Shown piece by piece: positions 1-9,106 of a DNA stretch of 64,000 nucleotides. The notes beneath the pieces are model-generated. The model did not search any database, had not been told where the DNA came from, and saw nothing but the letters and a program-made list of their open reading frames with translations. The stretch is taken from positions 2,000,996 to 2,064,995 of the forward strand of contig ONZJ01000002.1 of the NCBI GenBank assembly GCA_900313005.1, given 5' to 3'. Every line of letters begins with the position of its first letter. Within the stretch, counting starts at the first letter, position 1. Source of the stretch: Rhodobacteraceae bacterium EL129. GTDB taxonomy: Bacteria > Pseudomonadota > Alphaproteobacteria > Rhodobacterales > Rhodobacteraceae. A program made the position numbers and the translations under genes.

Positions 1-2749
1 GGGTGCGGTCCTCGGGCAGGATCGCCTCTTCTGCAATCACCTCGTAGTCCCCGTTGGATTCCACAAACCTTAACCGGACACGCCCCGCCAGTTCCACTGA
101 GGAGGCACGGGTTTCTTCAATGACAGGTGCATCGCCCCCTTCGCGCACAACGGTTTCAGGCTGCACGGTGTAATCCTTCAGCCCATCGCGCATGCGGAAG
201 GTCAGCACACCGCACCGGTCGATGGCATCGAATCCATAGCGCAGCACCAGCGCCTGTAGGGCGGAACGCGCATCGGTCACATCCTCGACGACGTATCCAC
301 GCACATGCCCATAAAGCTGACTGACGTCATAATGCTCAAGACCTGCGCGCTGACACAGCTCCTCGACAACACTGGCCAGGGTCCGGGCCGAGGCCCTGCC
401 CGTCAACCAATGGCCACGTGCATAATTGTCCCCATCCGACCAAAGGCTGCGCGTGTTGGGGAAAAACGGGTACGGACGCGCGTCCCAGGCCCAGACATAA
501 CAGTGATCCCAATCCAGCATAGGCCCGTCGTATTCCACAGAATAGGGATTGTTGGCCGGATCGCTCCAATATCCCGCCATTGCACGCAGATATTGCATTT
601 GCATCAACTCATCCTGTCGGCCATTGGAAAACAGCGGCAGGCTCGATTCCGACGATTTATCGTCCAAAAACTTGTTGGGCTGGTTTGCGCCCTTGTCGAT
701 CGCAGCACATCCATACTCGGTGAATCGGATCGGTTTGGATTGCTCGACCCAGGCCGTCGGAGAGGCGCTGCGCACGCCGCCCACACGTTCGTGGTGATCA
801 TTCTCCCACCAGCTGCGGATGTCCTTGTATCGCCAGATCCACGGCTCGCCGTGGTCTCCATCTGTGATATCGGTGCGGATTTGCGCATTTCGCGCATCTA
901 CTGAATGGTAGTACCAATCATATCCTTCACCGCCCTCAATGTTGGATTGCAGATAGTCGAGATTGTAGATCGCGCCTGCGTCCGCATCCAGGTGATCTTG
1001 GCCATCCCGCCAATCGCTCAGCGGCATGTAATTGTCGATCCCGACGAAGTCGATGTCATCATGCGCCCAAAGATCATCCAGATGGAAAAAACGGTCTCCG
1101 GACCCATCCTGAGGCTGATACCCGAAATACTCTGTCCAATCTGCGGCATAGCTGATCTTCACAGTCGGCCCCAGGATGCTGCGCACCTCGGTTAAGAGGG
1201 CAATCATCTGCGCCACTGCTGGGAAACTGTTGTTTGCGCCACGAATTGTGGTCAACCCGACCATTTCCGAGCCGATACAGAAACTTTCAACCCCACCAGC
1301 CGCCTGACACAGCATCGCTTGATGCAAGATAAACCGACGATACCCCCAGTCGTCCTCGGGACCGGTGTATTCAACCGGGCTCTGCTGTTGTTGTCCGGTA
1401 AAGCCAGACCATTCTGTGATGTCGATAAAAGGGCCATATGTGGCCTCGGTTGAGCGCAATTCGAAATCCGCCGCCGAGACCGAGCCAAAGAACGCCGCGA
1501 CCTCCGCATCCGCCGCCGCCGTGCCATAGGCACTGCCCATCTGACCCGGCGCCTTTGCAGTGGTGATGCGCCCGCGCCAGGGCAAAGCAGGCTGATCAGT
1601 GGCATCGCTGTAAGGATCGGGTAATCTGTTGCCGTCCAGCTGGTCCATAAGAATGAATGGATAATACATCACATCCTGCCCGGCGGCCTTGAGGGCCGTG
1701 ATCGCCTCGACCACCGACACATCGGCGGGTGTGCCGCCGTAAATCGGTGCATTGCTATCATCCCGTGGCACCGGGTCTGCGCCAGATCGCGTAATCCCGT
1801 TGACCTCCCACGGCATGTTGGAGCTGTCATAGGCCGTTTGCTCGACCTTGGGTTTGATTTCGCAGGTCCCTGCGCGCAAATCACTGCCAAACCAGCTGAC
1901 AATCAACGACGTCGCCCCGCAATTGGTCAACTCTCCGGTCATTGCCTCCAGAGAAGTCAGGAAATCCGCCTGCCCTGAGGGAGAGTTGACATTGGCCAAC
2001 TCCAGCGAGGCCGGACCAAACACCTTTGTGACCGGAGTTGTCGCCAGAGCATATTCTCCGCTGCCCGGCAGCATCGCGACACCGCGCACCCCGTGGGCCG
2101 GGTCCAGCGCGCCACCGTCTTGGGTTAACTGAGCCGGGCGCGAAACCTCGAACGTAAATTGAGGCACGCGGTTGCCGAAACTGCCTAGCGCAAGATCTTC
2201 AATCACGACGTAGGCCGTGCCACGATAGGCAGGCACTTCGCCAGCCCCTTCCACCGCTTCCATCTTGGGATCAGGCAACTGATCCGCTGCTCCGGTATAA
2301 ACTCGCATGGTCAATGCATCGACAGGCAGTTCATTCCCATCCGCCCAAATTCGACCTACGTGGCTGATTTCGCCTTCGCACAGGGCAATGGCCAGGCTGA
2401 TCGAATAATCATAGCTGGCTGTCTTTGGGGCCGAAGGGGCCCCTTTGCCACCGCCCGAAACCGAAACCGTTTCGGTGAATTCGGTGGCCCAGATCATCTG
2501 ACCTGAAATGCGCATCTTGCCATAAAGCTGTGCAATGCCATCCCCTTCGCCTGCACTTGTCAGACGCAGACGTTCCACGCGCCCGGTCTCGACAATCTCG
2601 CTGCCGGATCCCAGCAGACGCTGGTCGATCGAACGGCCAACGATGGCCCCTGCGAAACGCCCTGCAGCCGCCATGGACAATCCCAGAACCGTGCCTCCCA
2701 AAGAGCCACCGATCGCCGCTCCTGCGGCGGAAAGAAGTACCGTTGCCAT
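1..2749 (-). CDS. GTA gp15, host-specificity / tail-tip 'megatron' protein (C-terminus beyond window)
   Basis: The frame is open from an ATG whose first base is shared with the stop of the preceding gene (TAATG) to the left edge, giving 916 visible residues. RcGTA gp15 is about 1300 residues, so the C-terminal third lies outside the window. The N-terminus is a Gly/Ala-rich hydrophobic stretch (MATVLLSAAGAAIGGS), typical of this family. In RcGTA the protein forms the tail tip below the hub and carries a TIM-barrel glycoside-hydrolase-like domain thought to act on the host envelope. It is the last structural gene of the cluster read from g1. Identity rests on position and on the translated N-terminal and edge sequence. 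Confidence 0.92.
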   Translation of the reverse strand, partial: MATVLLSAAGAAIGGSLGGTVLGLSMAAAGRFAGAIVGRSIDQRLLGSGSEIVETGRVERLRLTSAGEGDGIAQLYGKMRISGQMIWATEFTETVSVSGGGKGAPSAPKTASYDYSISLAIALCEGEISHVGRIWADGNELPVDALTMRVYTGAADQLPDPKMEAVEGAGEVPAYRGTAYVVIEDLALGSFGNRVPQFTFEVSRPAQLTQDGGALDPAHGVRGVAMLPGSGEYALATTPVTKVFGPASLELANVNSPSGQADFLTSLEAMTGELTNCGATSLIVSWFGSDLRAGTCEIKPKVEQTAYDSSNMPWEVNGITRSGADPVPRDDSNAPIYGGTPADVSVVEAITALKAAGQDVMYYPFILMDQLDGNRLPDPYSDATDQPALPWRGRITTAKAPGQMGSAYGTAAADAEVAAFFGSVSAADFELRSTEATYGPFIDITEWSGFTGQQQQSPVEYTGPEDDWGYRRFILHQAMLCQAAGGVESFCIGSEMVGLTTIRGANNSFPAVAQMIALLTEVRSILGPTVKISYAADWTEYFGYQPQDGSGDRFFHLDDLWAHDDIDFVGIDNYMPLSDWRDGQDHLDADAGAIYNLDYLQSNIEGGEGYDWYYHSVDARNAQIRTDITDGDHGEPWIWRYKDIRSWWENDHHERVGGVRSASPTAWVEQSKPIRFTEYGCAAIDKGANQPNKFLDDKSSESSLPLFSNGRQDELMQMQYLRAMAGYWSDPANNPYSVEYDGPMLDWDHCYVWAWDARPYPFFPNTRSLWSDGDNYARGHWLTGRASARTLASVVEELCQRAGLEHYDVSQLYGHVRGYVVEDVTDARSALQALVLRYGFDAIDRCGVLTFRMRDGLKDYTVQPETVVREGGDAPVIEETRASSVELAGRVRLRFVESNGDYEVIAEEAILPEDRT

Positions 2750-3195
2750 TAGCGTGTCTCCTGCGGAAAAGTGAACCGGGCGACAATGCGCCGTGCCCAA
2801 GGGTCACTTAGCGGGCTTTCGACCACCTCGTGACCCGAGTAGGCGTGAATGAAAGTTGGGTGTGCACCGATCCTTGCTACAATCCCTAGATGTTTTGCGA
2901 CCGATCCAGTGCGCATGCGAAACAACAGAACGTCGCCCGGGGCTTCGATCCATTCCTCCTGGCGCACCAGGTGGCGCGAAGCGGCCTGCCACAGCTGTTC
3001 TTGGCCGCCGGGTTCGGACCAGTCCATCGAATAGGCCGGGGCGGCTTCGGGCTCCTGGCCCAAAACCTCGCGCCAAACCCCCCGCAACAGGCCCAGACAA
3101 TCCGTACCGGCCCCTCTGCACGAGGCCTGATGGCAATAGGGCGTCCCGATCCAGCCGCGCGCGGCGGTGACGATCTGTTCTTCAAGCGCTGTCAT
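2749..3195 (-). CDS. GTA gp14, NlpC/P60-type cell-wall peptidase
   Basis: 148 residues, matching the RcGTA g14 peptidase. The NlpC/P60 cysteine is visible as C33 in GTDCLGL, and the partner histidines are H102 (KHLGIV) or H117 (FIHAYS). It is thought to be carried in the tail tip to cleave peptide crosslinks of peptidoglycan during DNA entry. The start ATG overlaps the g13 stop by 4 nt (ATGA) and its own stop overlaps the g15 start, so the tail genes are translationally coupled. Confidence 0.93.
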   Translation of the reverse strand: MTALEEQIVTAARGWIGTPYCHQASCRGAGTDCLGLLRGVWREVLGQEPEAAPAYSMDWSEPGGQEQLWQAASRHLVRQEEWIEAPGDVLLFRMRTGSVAKHLGIVARIGAHPTFIHAYSGHEVVESPLSDPWARRIVARFTFPQETR

Positions 3196-4082
3196 GTCCT
3201 GCGGCTGCCTCCGTTCAGGCGACCTGCACGGGTGGGATCCGTGATCGACCAGTCATCCCCCGGAATGTCAGGAAATCCCTGATAGTTCAGAAGGTTGTCG
3301 AACTTGTTACGACAGGTGCCAAAGCGCTTGTCACACCCCGCCTCCAGGCGAATCTGGTCTCCAATTTGCACGTCAGCCCGGATCGGATGCCACAGCTCGA
3401 TCACGCGGATGTCTTGCTCCATCCGGTCGCGCTTGATCATGCCGCTCAGACCTTCGGCCGTTCCCGAAACCACCAACAAGCGGCCAAGCTGAAACCAGTT
3501 TTCGTCAAACCCTGCCAGCCCTTCAAAGTGAAAGACGCGGCGGTCTTCAATACGGGCCAGCGAGAGAGTTTGCGAAAACTCAGGATCGTTCAGATCAAAT
3601 GTACAGCGGCTGTCTCCCAAAACAGCGCTGCAGGGCCTTTGATAGACACGTCCCATCGCCAGGTTCAGAACTTGCGTCAACCCGCGAAGTTCGGCTTCAA
3701 ACGCCTCGCCCGACCGTCTGATTTCGCCGATTGTGCCGCGAAACAACAGCTGACGCTGGTTCACGTCCTGCCAATTGAGCAGCCAGGCCCGCACCTCTGC
3801 GTTGTCATAGCGCCCGGCCTCAATTTCGTCTTCACGGATCGCGCTGTCTCGTAGGGCGCCCAGGGCTTCGGTATTGTCCACTGAAAGACCCGTGGTTTGC
3901 TGCAGGGCCAATGCGTTCAGCCCTGTGTCCGCTCGGTATGTCAGCCCATCGAAAGCCAGGTTGCCGTCATGATCGGTAAAGCCCATCACGACACCGTCTT
4001 CGCGGGTGATATCCCAAGCGCGACACACGGTTGTGGCACAGCTTTGCAGGTGCTCCAGCAGGCCAGGATGCATATCACTCAT
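3192..4082 (-). CDS. GTA gp13, tail hub protein (DUF2163)
   Basis: 296 residues, a DUF2163 / phage BR0599-type protein corresponding to RcGTA g13. It forms the hub that joins the distal tail ring to the gp15 megatron. Four cysteines, C151, C160, C250 and C257, could form a metal or Fe-S site, as in lambda gpL-like hub proteins; that assignment is inference. It overlaps both neighbours by 4 nt. An alternative internal Met at residue 4 is also possible as the start. Confidence 0.9.
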   Translation of the reverse strand: MSDMHPGLLEHLQSCATTVCRAWDITREDGVVMGFTDHDGNLAFDGLTYRADTGLNALALQQTTGLSVDNTEALGALRDSAIREDEIEAGRYDNAEVRAWLLNWQDVNQRQLLFRGTIGEIRRSGEAFEAELRGLTQVLNLAMGRVYQRPCSAVLGDSRCTFDLNDPEFSQTLSLARIEDRRVFHFEGLAGFDENWFQLGRLLVVSGTAEGLSGMIKRDRMEQDIRVIELWHPIRADVQIGDQIRLEAGCDKRFGTCRNKFDNLLNYQGFPDIPGDDWSITDPTRAGRLNGGSRRT

Positions 4083-4711
4083 ACCCGCACCTCAACCACT
4101 GGGACGCTGGGTACATCGCCGGCTTGAAAGGTGGCCATGTTCACTGCCAGATGATCCGTGTCAAAGCGCACGGGCACATCAAACTCAAAGCACGCGGTGA
4201 TCTCGTCACCCGCATTGGGCGGGTGCATGAATGTCACGATGCCTGTGGTGTGATCGACCTCAAAATGCACACCTTCGGCCTGAATTTCACCCGCCAGCCC
4301 GATCTGAACACTTCCGACGACGGGTTTTGTGATGGGTCGGTAATAGGCCTGCTCGCCTGATCTGTAGGTCTTGAGCAAAGGCCACTCCGCCGTCACATCA
4401 TCACCAATGGCAATGATCTGATCGCGGTAGTCAGGCTCATCTGTGACAGCGCATGATTTGTAGTCAGACCAATCACGCCAGCGAAAACCATAGACCTGCC
4501 CCTGACGGGCTTCGAAAAAGCCAATCAACGTCTCAAGATCCGCGACCGAGCGCATCGCAGCCCCCGCATCGTAGCGCCTGCGCGAATGGGCCCAGGGCGT
4601 GTTGCGTTCCTCATATCCGTTGGCCAACTCGACCACATCCGTGTGCCGTTGTGGCCCGCCGACCGAGCCAAAGCTCAGCGAAGCCGGAAATCGTTCCTCG
4701 TGAAATCCCAT
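4079..4711 (-). CDS. GTA gp12, distal tail protein (DUF2460)
   Basis: 210 residues with the DUF2460 signature: the N-terminal FHEERFP, then GGPQRHTDVVEL, the RRRYDAG segment and FRWRDWSDYKS. This is the Dit-like distal tail ring protein of RcGTA (g12), linking the tail tube to the hub. It is separated by 30 nt from the tape-measure gene upstream and overlaps g13 downstream by 4 nt. Length and position match the reference GTA cluster. Confidence 0.92.
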   Translation of the reverse strand: MGFHEERFPASLSFGSVGGPQRHTDVVELANGYEERNTPWAHSRRRYDAGAAMRSVADLETLIGFFEARQGQVYGFRWRDWSDYKSCAVTDEPDYRDQIIAIGDDVTAEWPLLKTYRSGEQAYYRPITKPVVGSVQIGLAGEIQAEGVHFEVDHTTGIVTFMHPPNAGDEITACFEFDVPVRFDTDHLAVNMATFQAGDVPSVPVVEVRV

Positions 4712-4741
4712 GTCTTGGTCTCCTTTGGTTGGCTGGGTGTC

Positions 4742-5404
4742 CTAGCGGTTGCGTGACCCACGGCCGATCACCCGGCCCAGCTGCGCGGCGATCTGGCCCT
4801 GACTGCGTTGAAAGCCCTGCACATCAGGGGTGGTCACGTTCATGACGACATTGACGGGCGCAGCGCCACCCGCGCCGCGCACACCCAGCTTGCCATCTGC
4901 ACCGCGGGCCAAGGGTATGATCGCTTCGGGGCCAGCTTCGCCCATCAGCCCCATGCCGCCGCGCATGGGAAACGACGTGGGTGCGCTGACGACACCGCCC
5001 TGCGCAAAGGGTGTCACACGCCCTTGAGAAAAACTGCCTCCGTTGGCAAAGGGCAATAGCCCTCCCAACAGGCTACCGACCCCTTTCGCCAGCACCCCGC
5101 CGAAATGATCGGCGACGGGGTTCACGGCAGCGTTGAACGCTGTGCGGATCATCGATTCCGCCAATGTGGTCAATGATGTTGACAGGCTGTCGCCATCCAT
5201 GACGGCCCCCTTGATGGCCTTGCGCAATCCTCCGCTCAGGCCTTTCTCCAACGATGAGACGTCCTGGCCAGTGTTGCCAAGCCCATCGCGGACCCGGGCC
5301 AGCTCGGAGTTGAAAGCCGCCGCCATGTCAGTCGCGGTTCCGAAATTCGCGTCCAGTTCTTCAATCTGGCGTTCCAGATCCTGCAATCTGTCAAATTCAT
5401 CCAT
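4742..5404 (-). CDS. GTA gp11, short tape-measure protein
   Basis: 220 residues, close to the length of the RcGTA tape measure, which is far shorter than phage versions and fits the short GTA tail. The N-terminus is a predicted coiled coil (LQDLERQIEELDANFG). The middle is hydrophobic and Gly-rich around residues 90-130, and the C-terminus carries the PTSFPMRGG...GEAGPEAIIPL motif common to lambda-type tape-measure proteins. It sets tail length and is thought to reach the membrane during ejection. Confidence 0.9.
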   Translation of the reverse strand: MDEFDRLQDLERQIEELDANFGTATDMAAAFNSELARVRDGLGNTGQDVSSLEKGLSGGLRKAIKGAVMDGDSLSTSLTTLAESMIRTAFNAAVNPVADHFGGVLAKGVGSLLGGLLPFANGGSFSQGRVTPFAQGGVVSAPTSFPMRGGMGLMGEAGPEAIIPLARGADGKLGVRGAGGAAPVNVVMNVTTPDVQGFQRSQGQIAAQLGRVIGRGSRNR

Positions 5405-5416
5405 TTTTTGTCCCTC

Positions 5417-5602
5417 CTATGTATCGGGAAAGGCCTGTAGCAATTCGTCAAACCGGTCTCGGGCCAGAGGTGTGGCACCACGATCGCGGCCCAGCATTAG
5501 CTGCAGCTCAGCGGGGGTCAGCGCCCAAAATTCATGGGGGCGCAGACCCAATTCACGCAGGCCCGCCCGTAACAAACCTGGCCAGTCAAGCGTGGCTGTC
5601 AT
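5417..5602 (-). CDS. GTA gp10.1, tail assembly chaperone-like small protein
   Basis: 61 residues with the motif FWALTPAELQLMLG near the middle, typical of the small phage tail assembly chaperone family found in GTA clusters between g10 and g11. It overlaps g10 by 4 nt (ATGA). This resembles the two-part G/GT chaperone arrangement of long-tailed phages, but as two coupled genes instead of a slippery frameshift. It is expected to act in the cytoplasm on the tape measure during tail assembly. Confidence 0.85.
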   Translation of the reverse strand: MTATLDWPGLLRAGLRELGLRPHEFWALTPAELQLMLGRDRGATPLARDRFDELLQAFPDT

Positions 5603-5919
5603 GCAGCGACCTCTATTGAAAACGCGCGTGCCAGCAATTGTCCTGCCGCGCGCGCGGCTCCGGGCAGACCGCCCTCGATCTCGGCGGTCAAGAGATCAGC
5701 AGCGCGGCCTTGCCATCCGCCGCCCCGCAGGCCGGCAACGATCAGCGCCAGCAAATCTGAACTGGAAAACTGACCCGCCTCGAAGCGTTCGACCAAGGCA
5801 ATGACCGACCCGCTATCAAGCTCTGATTCCAGTTCTGCCAAGGCGCCCAGCGTCAGTTTTAGATCATGGCTTTGCCCGTCGATCTTCAACGCCACTTCAC
5901 CTGCCCAAGGGTTTGCCAT
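5599..5919 (-). CDS. GTA gp10, tail assembly protein
   Basis: 106 residues, matching the GTA gp10 family: MANPWAGEVALKIDG followed by LKLTLGALAELE. The family probably works as the first half of the tail chaperone pair with gp10.1. The gene starts only 2 nt after the major tail protein stop and is coupled to g10.1 by a 4-nt overlap. Confidence 0.88.
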   Translation of the reverse strand: MANPWAGEVALKIDGQSHDLKLTLGALAELESELDSGSVIALVERFEAGQFSSSDLLALIVAGLRGGGWQGRAADLLTAEIEGGLPGAARAAGQLLARAFSIEVAA

Positions 5920-5921
5920 GA

Positions 5922-6335
5922 TCAGATTGCGGTGAAGGTCAGCTCACCAGCCGAAGCCAGCGACAGATCATAGGTTGCCTCACCATCATGCGTGCCGCCA
6001 TATTCGATGGAGCCCACTTGAAACGGGCCTTCCACAATGCCAAAATCCGGAATCACAACTTGAAAATCGGGGGTTTCACCATTGAAAAAGATCTCTCGGG
6101 CGCGTTCGTCACTTGCTTCGTCGCGGAAGATGCCCGAGCCGTTGACTGAAACAGACTTCACACCGGCCCCCCCCAGCAACTCGCGCCAACCGCCACTGCT
6201 GTCCAGGCTGGTGACATCCACCGCCTCGGCATTGAAATTGATCCGCGTGGCCCGCAGACCTGCGATGGTTTCAAAGTTGCCACCGCCGGTGGTGTCGATC
6301 TTGACCAACAGGTCCTTACCATTTTGAACTGCCAT
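5922..6335 (-). CDS. GTA gp9, major tail tube protein
   Basis: 137 residues. The pattern MAVQNGKDLLVKID, then VTSLDSSGGWRELLGGAGVKSV and the C-terminal GELTFTAI, is that of the phage major tail protein family (TP901-1-like). The protein polymerises into the tail tube. A 24-nt gap separates it from g8 upstream. Position and length match RcGTA g9. Confidence 0.93.
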   Translation of the reverse strand: MAVQNGKDLLVKIDTTGGGNFETIAGLRATRINFNAEAVDVTSLDSSGGWRELLGGAGVKSVSVNGSGIFRDEASDERAREIFFNGETPDFQVVIPDFGIVEGPFQVGSIEYGGTHDGEATYDLSLASAGELTFTAI

Positions 6336-6359
6336 TGTTTTTCTCCAAATTTGAATAAG

Positions 6360-6773
6360 TTAGGGGGTGTCGTCGACACGAGCCCGGAAACTGAGGTCAA
6401 TGCGACGCATGTCGCCGGTCCCCTCCAGCTTTGCCTTTGCCCGGTCAAAACTGATGTCGACCAAATGACCACGGCTGAGCGTCAGATCCGCGTTGTGCAA
6501 CGCGTCACTTATCGCCGCGGCAATGTTCTTGGCGGCGTGAAACCCCGACACATCTGTCACCACGGAAATGGTCAAGGTGTGTACCGCCCCTGGGCCGGTA
6601 TTGTCTGAGCGGTCCCGTGCCTCTTCGGCACCAAGTGTCACATAGGTGTCGGGCGGTGTTCCGGTTGGCATGGCATCAAAGATGTCGCCTCCCACAAAGC
6701 CAATCACAGCGGTGTCATTGCTCAAATGTGCATAAACGGCCTGCTGTAACGCAGCAGAAGATCCATAGCTCAT
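6360..6773 (-). CDS. GTA gp8, tail terminator (DUF3168)
   Basis: 137 residues from the ATG that overlaps the g7 stop by 4 nt; the open frame runs further upstream but only as a shadow of g7. DUF3168 features are visible: MSYGSSAALQQAVYAHLSND, the YVTLG segment and the final RIDLSFRARVDD strand. In RcGTA this protein caps the tail tube at the head-proximal end. Confidence 0.9.
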   Translation of the reverse strand: MSYGSSAALQQAVYAHLSNDTAVIGFVGGDIFDAMPTGTPPDTYVTLGAEEARDRSDNTGPGAVHTLTISVVTDVSGFHAAKNIAAAISDALHNADLTLSRGHLVDISFDRAKAKLEGTGDMRRIDLSFRARVDDTP

Positions 6774-7108
6774 GCCGTCACCTCTTCCATTGCCGTACAA
6801 ACCAGGTGCCGCGCGCACGGATCCCGCTCCGCAACGGACAGAATGCGAAACAAACGTGTGCCATCGCGAAAGCGATGATCCGGACGCGGTCTGGATGGTG
6901 CTCCATAAGGCGCAGCGCGCACGGTGATCCGGTAGCGCGTGCGCGACAGGCTTACACCGCCCCCTTGGGCTTCGTTGCCGGAGCCGGCTTTCACCTCGGC
7001 CCACAAAGTGCCCAGTTGAACCCATGTCTCTATGTATCCACCTGCCCCATCAGGGCTGCGTTGGGCTTCTTCCAGGACCAAAGGGCGGTTCAGCTTGATC
7101 TCGGCCAT
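6770..7108 (-). CDS. GTA gp7, head-tail stopper / closure protein
   Basis: 112 residues with the family pattern LNRPLVLEEAQRSPDGAGGY and the C-terminal TRLFRILSVAERD. It is the SPP1 gp16-like stopper that closes the filled head and contacts the tail terminator. It overlaps g6 by 1 nt (TGATG) and g8 by 4 nt. Confidence 0.9.
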   Translation of the reverse strand: MAEIKLNRPLVLEEAQRSPDGAGGYIETWVQLGTLWAEVKAGSGNEAQGGGVSLSRTRYRITVRAAPYGAPSRPRPDHRFRDGTRLFRILSVAERDPCARHLVCTAMEEVTA

Positions 7109-7707
7109 CAGCCTCGTCCCCCACCCAAAACACGTACAGTCCGGTAGCGTTCGATCAGACCTGAAACGCTGAGGGGCATGCCATAGCCTTCCCCATCCGA
7201 CGCATCACGGTTCTCATAATAGCGTGCCGCCAACAGCAACACTGCCTGCCCCAGCTCCGCAGGCAGGCTGCCCCAGTCTGTGGCCATGCCTGCCGTGAAT
7301 TCCAATTCGGCAGTGCCCCCGACCTGAATGCCTGGCAACAACGCGCCGCTGGGTCGCAGGATCGGGCGCTGTGTGTCTTTCTCCAACACGTATTGACTGG
7401 GGTCGATCAGTTCTTCTTCGTCCTCACGGTTGCGCAGTGTCAGCGCCTCGACCGAGCGCACCGGAGCCACGGGCAAAGCCTGCCCTGTCGCATCGCGCCA
7501 ACCGACCAGCGTCCATGAAAAGTTTCGTTCTATCAGGATTTTACCGGTACGCGCCTCAATCGCTGAAATGGCGGCGCGCAGGTAGGTTTCCAACACGGGA
7601 TCCTGGATATCATCATCCGTAAACCCGGTTCCCAGCCGCAGGTGGATCTTTAGTTCCGCCAATGGCAGCGCGGTCTGAGGTACCGCTGTTTCTTCGATTA
7701 ACATCAT
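7108..7707 (-). CDS. GTA gp6, head-tail connector adaptor
   Basis: 199 residues from an ATG preceded by a GGAG site 8 nt upstream. The frame extends to a TTG at 7752, but the ATG fits the ribosome site and the family start (MMLIEETAVPQTALPL). It belongs to the phage gp6-like connector family (LKIHLRLGTGFTDDD) that adds a ring below the portal. An unusually long leader with strong secondary structure separates it from the capsid gene. Confidence 0.9.
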   Translation of the reverse strand: MMLIEETAVPQTALPLAELKIHLRLGTGFTDDDIQDPVLETYLRAAISAIEARTGKILIERNFSWTLVGWRDATGQALPVAPVRSVEALTLRNREDEEELIDPSQYVLEKDTQRPILRPSGALLPGIQVGGTAELEFTAGMATDWGSLPAELGQAVLLLAARYYENRDASDGEGYGMPLSVSGLIERYRTVRVLGGGRG

Positions 7708-7760
7708 GGATGCGTCTCCATAAATCCCGGTCTCGATAGTGGGGGTGTTCAAAATCTTGT

Positions 7761-7839
7761 CAGACGCGCGCCGCCTGCGTTGCTCGGACGGAGGGGAGCA
7801 GCGAGGGAACGCATGCTTCGCAATGGCCGCGCGCGTCTG
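7761..7839 (-). other. Structured RNA element between GTA capsid gene and gp6
   Basis: An 11-bp stem is formed by 7761-7771 and 7829-7839 (CAGACGCGCGC pairing with GCGCGCGTCTG). Inside it are nested complementary pairs GCGTT/AACGC and TGCTC/GAGCA. It lies in the 179-nt gap between the capsid stop and the gp6 start, the longest gap among the head and tail genes after the terL-portal gap. No uninterrupted T-run follows on the minus strand, so it is more likely an mRNA-stabilising or partial termination element than a full terminator. Its function is inferred. Confidence 0.6.
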
Positions 7840-7886
7840 TCCAAGGCAGGAACACCATGTGCCCCTGCCCCATTCGCATTGGGCTC

Positions 7887-9071
7887 TTACGAGACCGCGA
7901 ATTTCAGCAGTTTGATCGCAGCAAAGTCGCTCACGTCACCGCCCACGCGCTTGGTGGCATAGAACAGAACATGCGGCTTGGCCGAGAAGGGATCGCGCAA
8001 AACACGCAGATCAGGGCGTTCGGCCACGGTATAGCCGGAAGCAAAGTCACCAAAGGCCACGGCCATCGCATCGCTTGCGATATCAGGCATGTCTTCGGCA
8101 ACCAGAACCGGATAACCCAGCAGGCGCGCCGGCTCTCCAGCAGCCAAGCCATCGGACCACAAGAAGCGACCATCTGAGTCTTTCATCTTGCGAATAGTAC
8201 CCGCGGTCTTGGAGTTCATCACAAAGGATGCATTAGCGCGGTACTGCGCCCCCAGGGAGTATACCAGATCAATAATCGCATCTGCACCGTTGAAATCGCC
8301 ATCGGCGCCGGTGGGGACATATCCCAGATTGTCCCAAGCCCAGCTGTCATTGTCGACGGCGGCGTGGGTGAGAAAGCCCGTTGGCTTATCAACACCATCG
8401 CCATTTACAAAGGCAGCGGCTTCGGCACGTGCAAACTTGTCCGCTATACGACCGGCCAGCCAGGATTCGATATTAAAGGCACTGTCATCCAGCAGACGCT
8501 GTGATGCCTTGGGCAAGGCAGAAAGCTCGTGCAGCGGAATGGTAATCCGGTCGATGGTACCCGTGCCGGTTTCAGCCGACGGATCGGTTTCTGTGGCCCA
8601 GCCATGGCCCAGTTCGGAATGATCCACCAATACGTCAAAGCTGGTCGCCTCAACACTCACCACATTGGCAATCGCGCGGATGGAGGCGGTCGATGACAGC
8701 GTCGACTTGATCATATCCGACGTCTGCGGATCAACCAGATAGCCACCATCGGCCGCAACAGTGGTATTCATCGCCTTCTCTTCCAACTCCAGCCCGCGCA
8801 GGGCGTCGTCATCGCCCGACCGCAGATAGGCATTGAAGGCCTTCTGATGCGGGGCTTCGGCCTGGGCATTGCTGGCCAGATGGGGGCGCGCAGTCGGCGC
8901 CAGGGATTTGCGTTCAAACATGGTCAGTTTCTCTTCCTGCTTTTGAAGTCGTTGGTGAATATCGGACTGAAAGTCCTTGAAATCTCGGGTGAAACCCTCT
9001 ACGGCTGATTTCACTTCGGCCACCGGAGACACATCTTCTCCGGCCCGAGAAAGTCCCTCGGTGTTGCTCAT
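7887..9071 (-). CDS. GTA gp5, HK97-fold major capsid protein
   Basis: 394 residues from an ATG with AGGA 7 nt upstream; a GTG one codon earlier is less likely. The N-terminal third is a coiled-coil delta/scaffold region (VKSAVEGFTRDFKDFQSDIHQRLQKQ). The capsid domain follows, starting near residue 105 after SNAQAEAPHQKAFNAYLRSG. In RcGTA the gp4 protease removes the N-terminal part and the mature shell packs about 4 kb of host DNA. HK97-family features include STASIRAIANVVSVEATSFD and WATETDPSAETGTG. Confidence 0.95.
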   Translation of the reverse strand: MSNTEGLSRAGEDVSPVAEVKSAVEGFTRDFKDFQSDIHQRLQKQEEKLTMFERKSLAPTARPHLASNAQAEAPHQKAFNAYLRSGDDDALRGLELEEKAMNTTVAADGGYLVDPQTSDMIKSTLSSTASIRAIANVVSVEATSFDVLVDHSELGHGWATETDPSAETGTGTIDRITIPLHELSALPKASQRLLDDSAFNIESWLAGRIADKFARAEAAAFVNGDGVDKPTGFLTHAAVDNDSWAWDNLGYVPTGADGDFNGADAIIDLVYSLGAQYRANASFVMNSKTAGTIRKMKDSDGRFLWSDGLAAGEPARLLGYPVLVAEDMPDIASDAMAVAFGDFASGYTVAERPDLRVLRDPFSAKPHVLFYATKRVGGDVSDFAAIKLLKFAVS

Positions 9072-9106
9072 CACTTGGTCCTGTTCAGTTGAGGTGTGTT
9101 AAGGCG

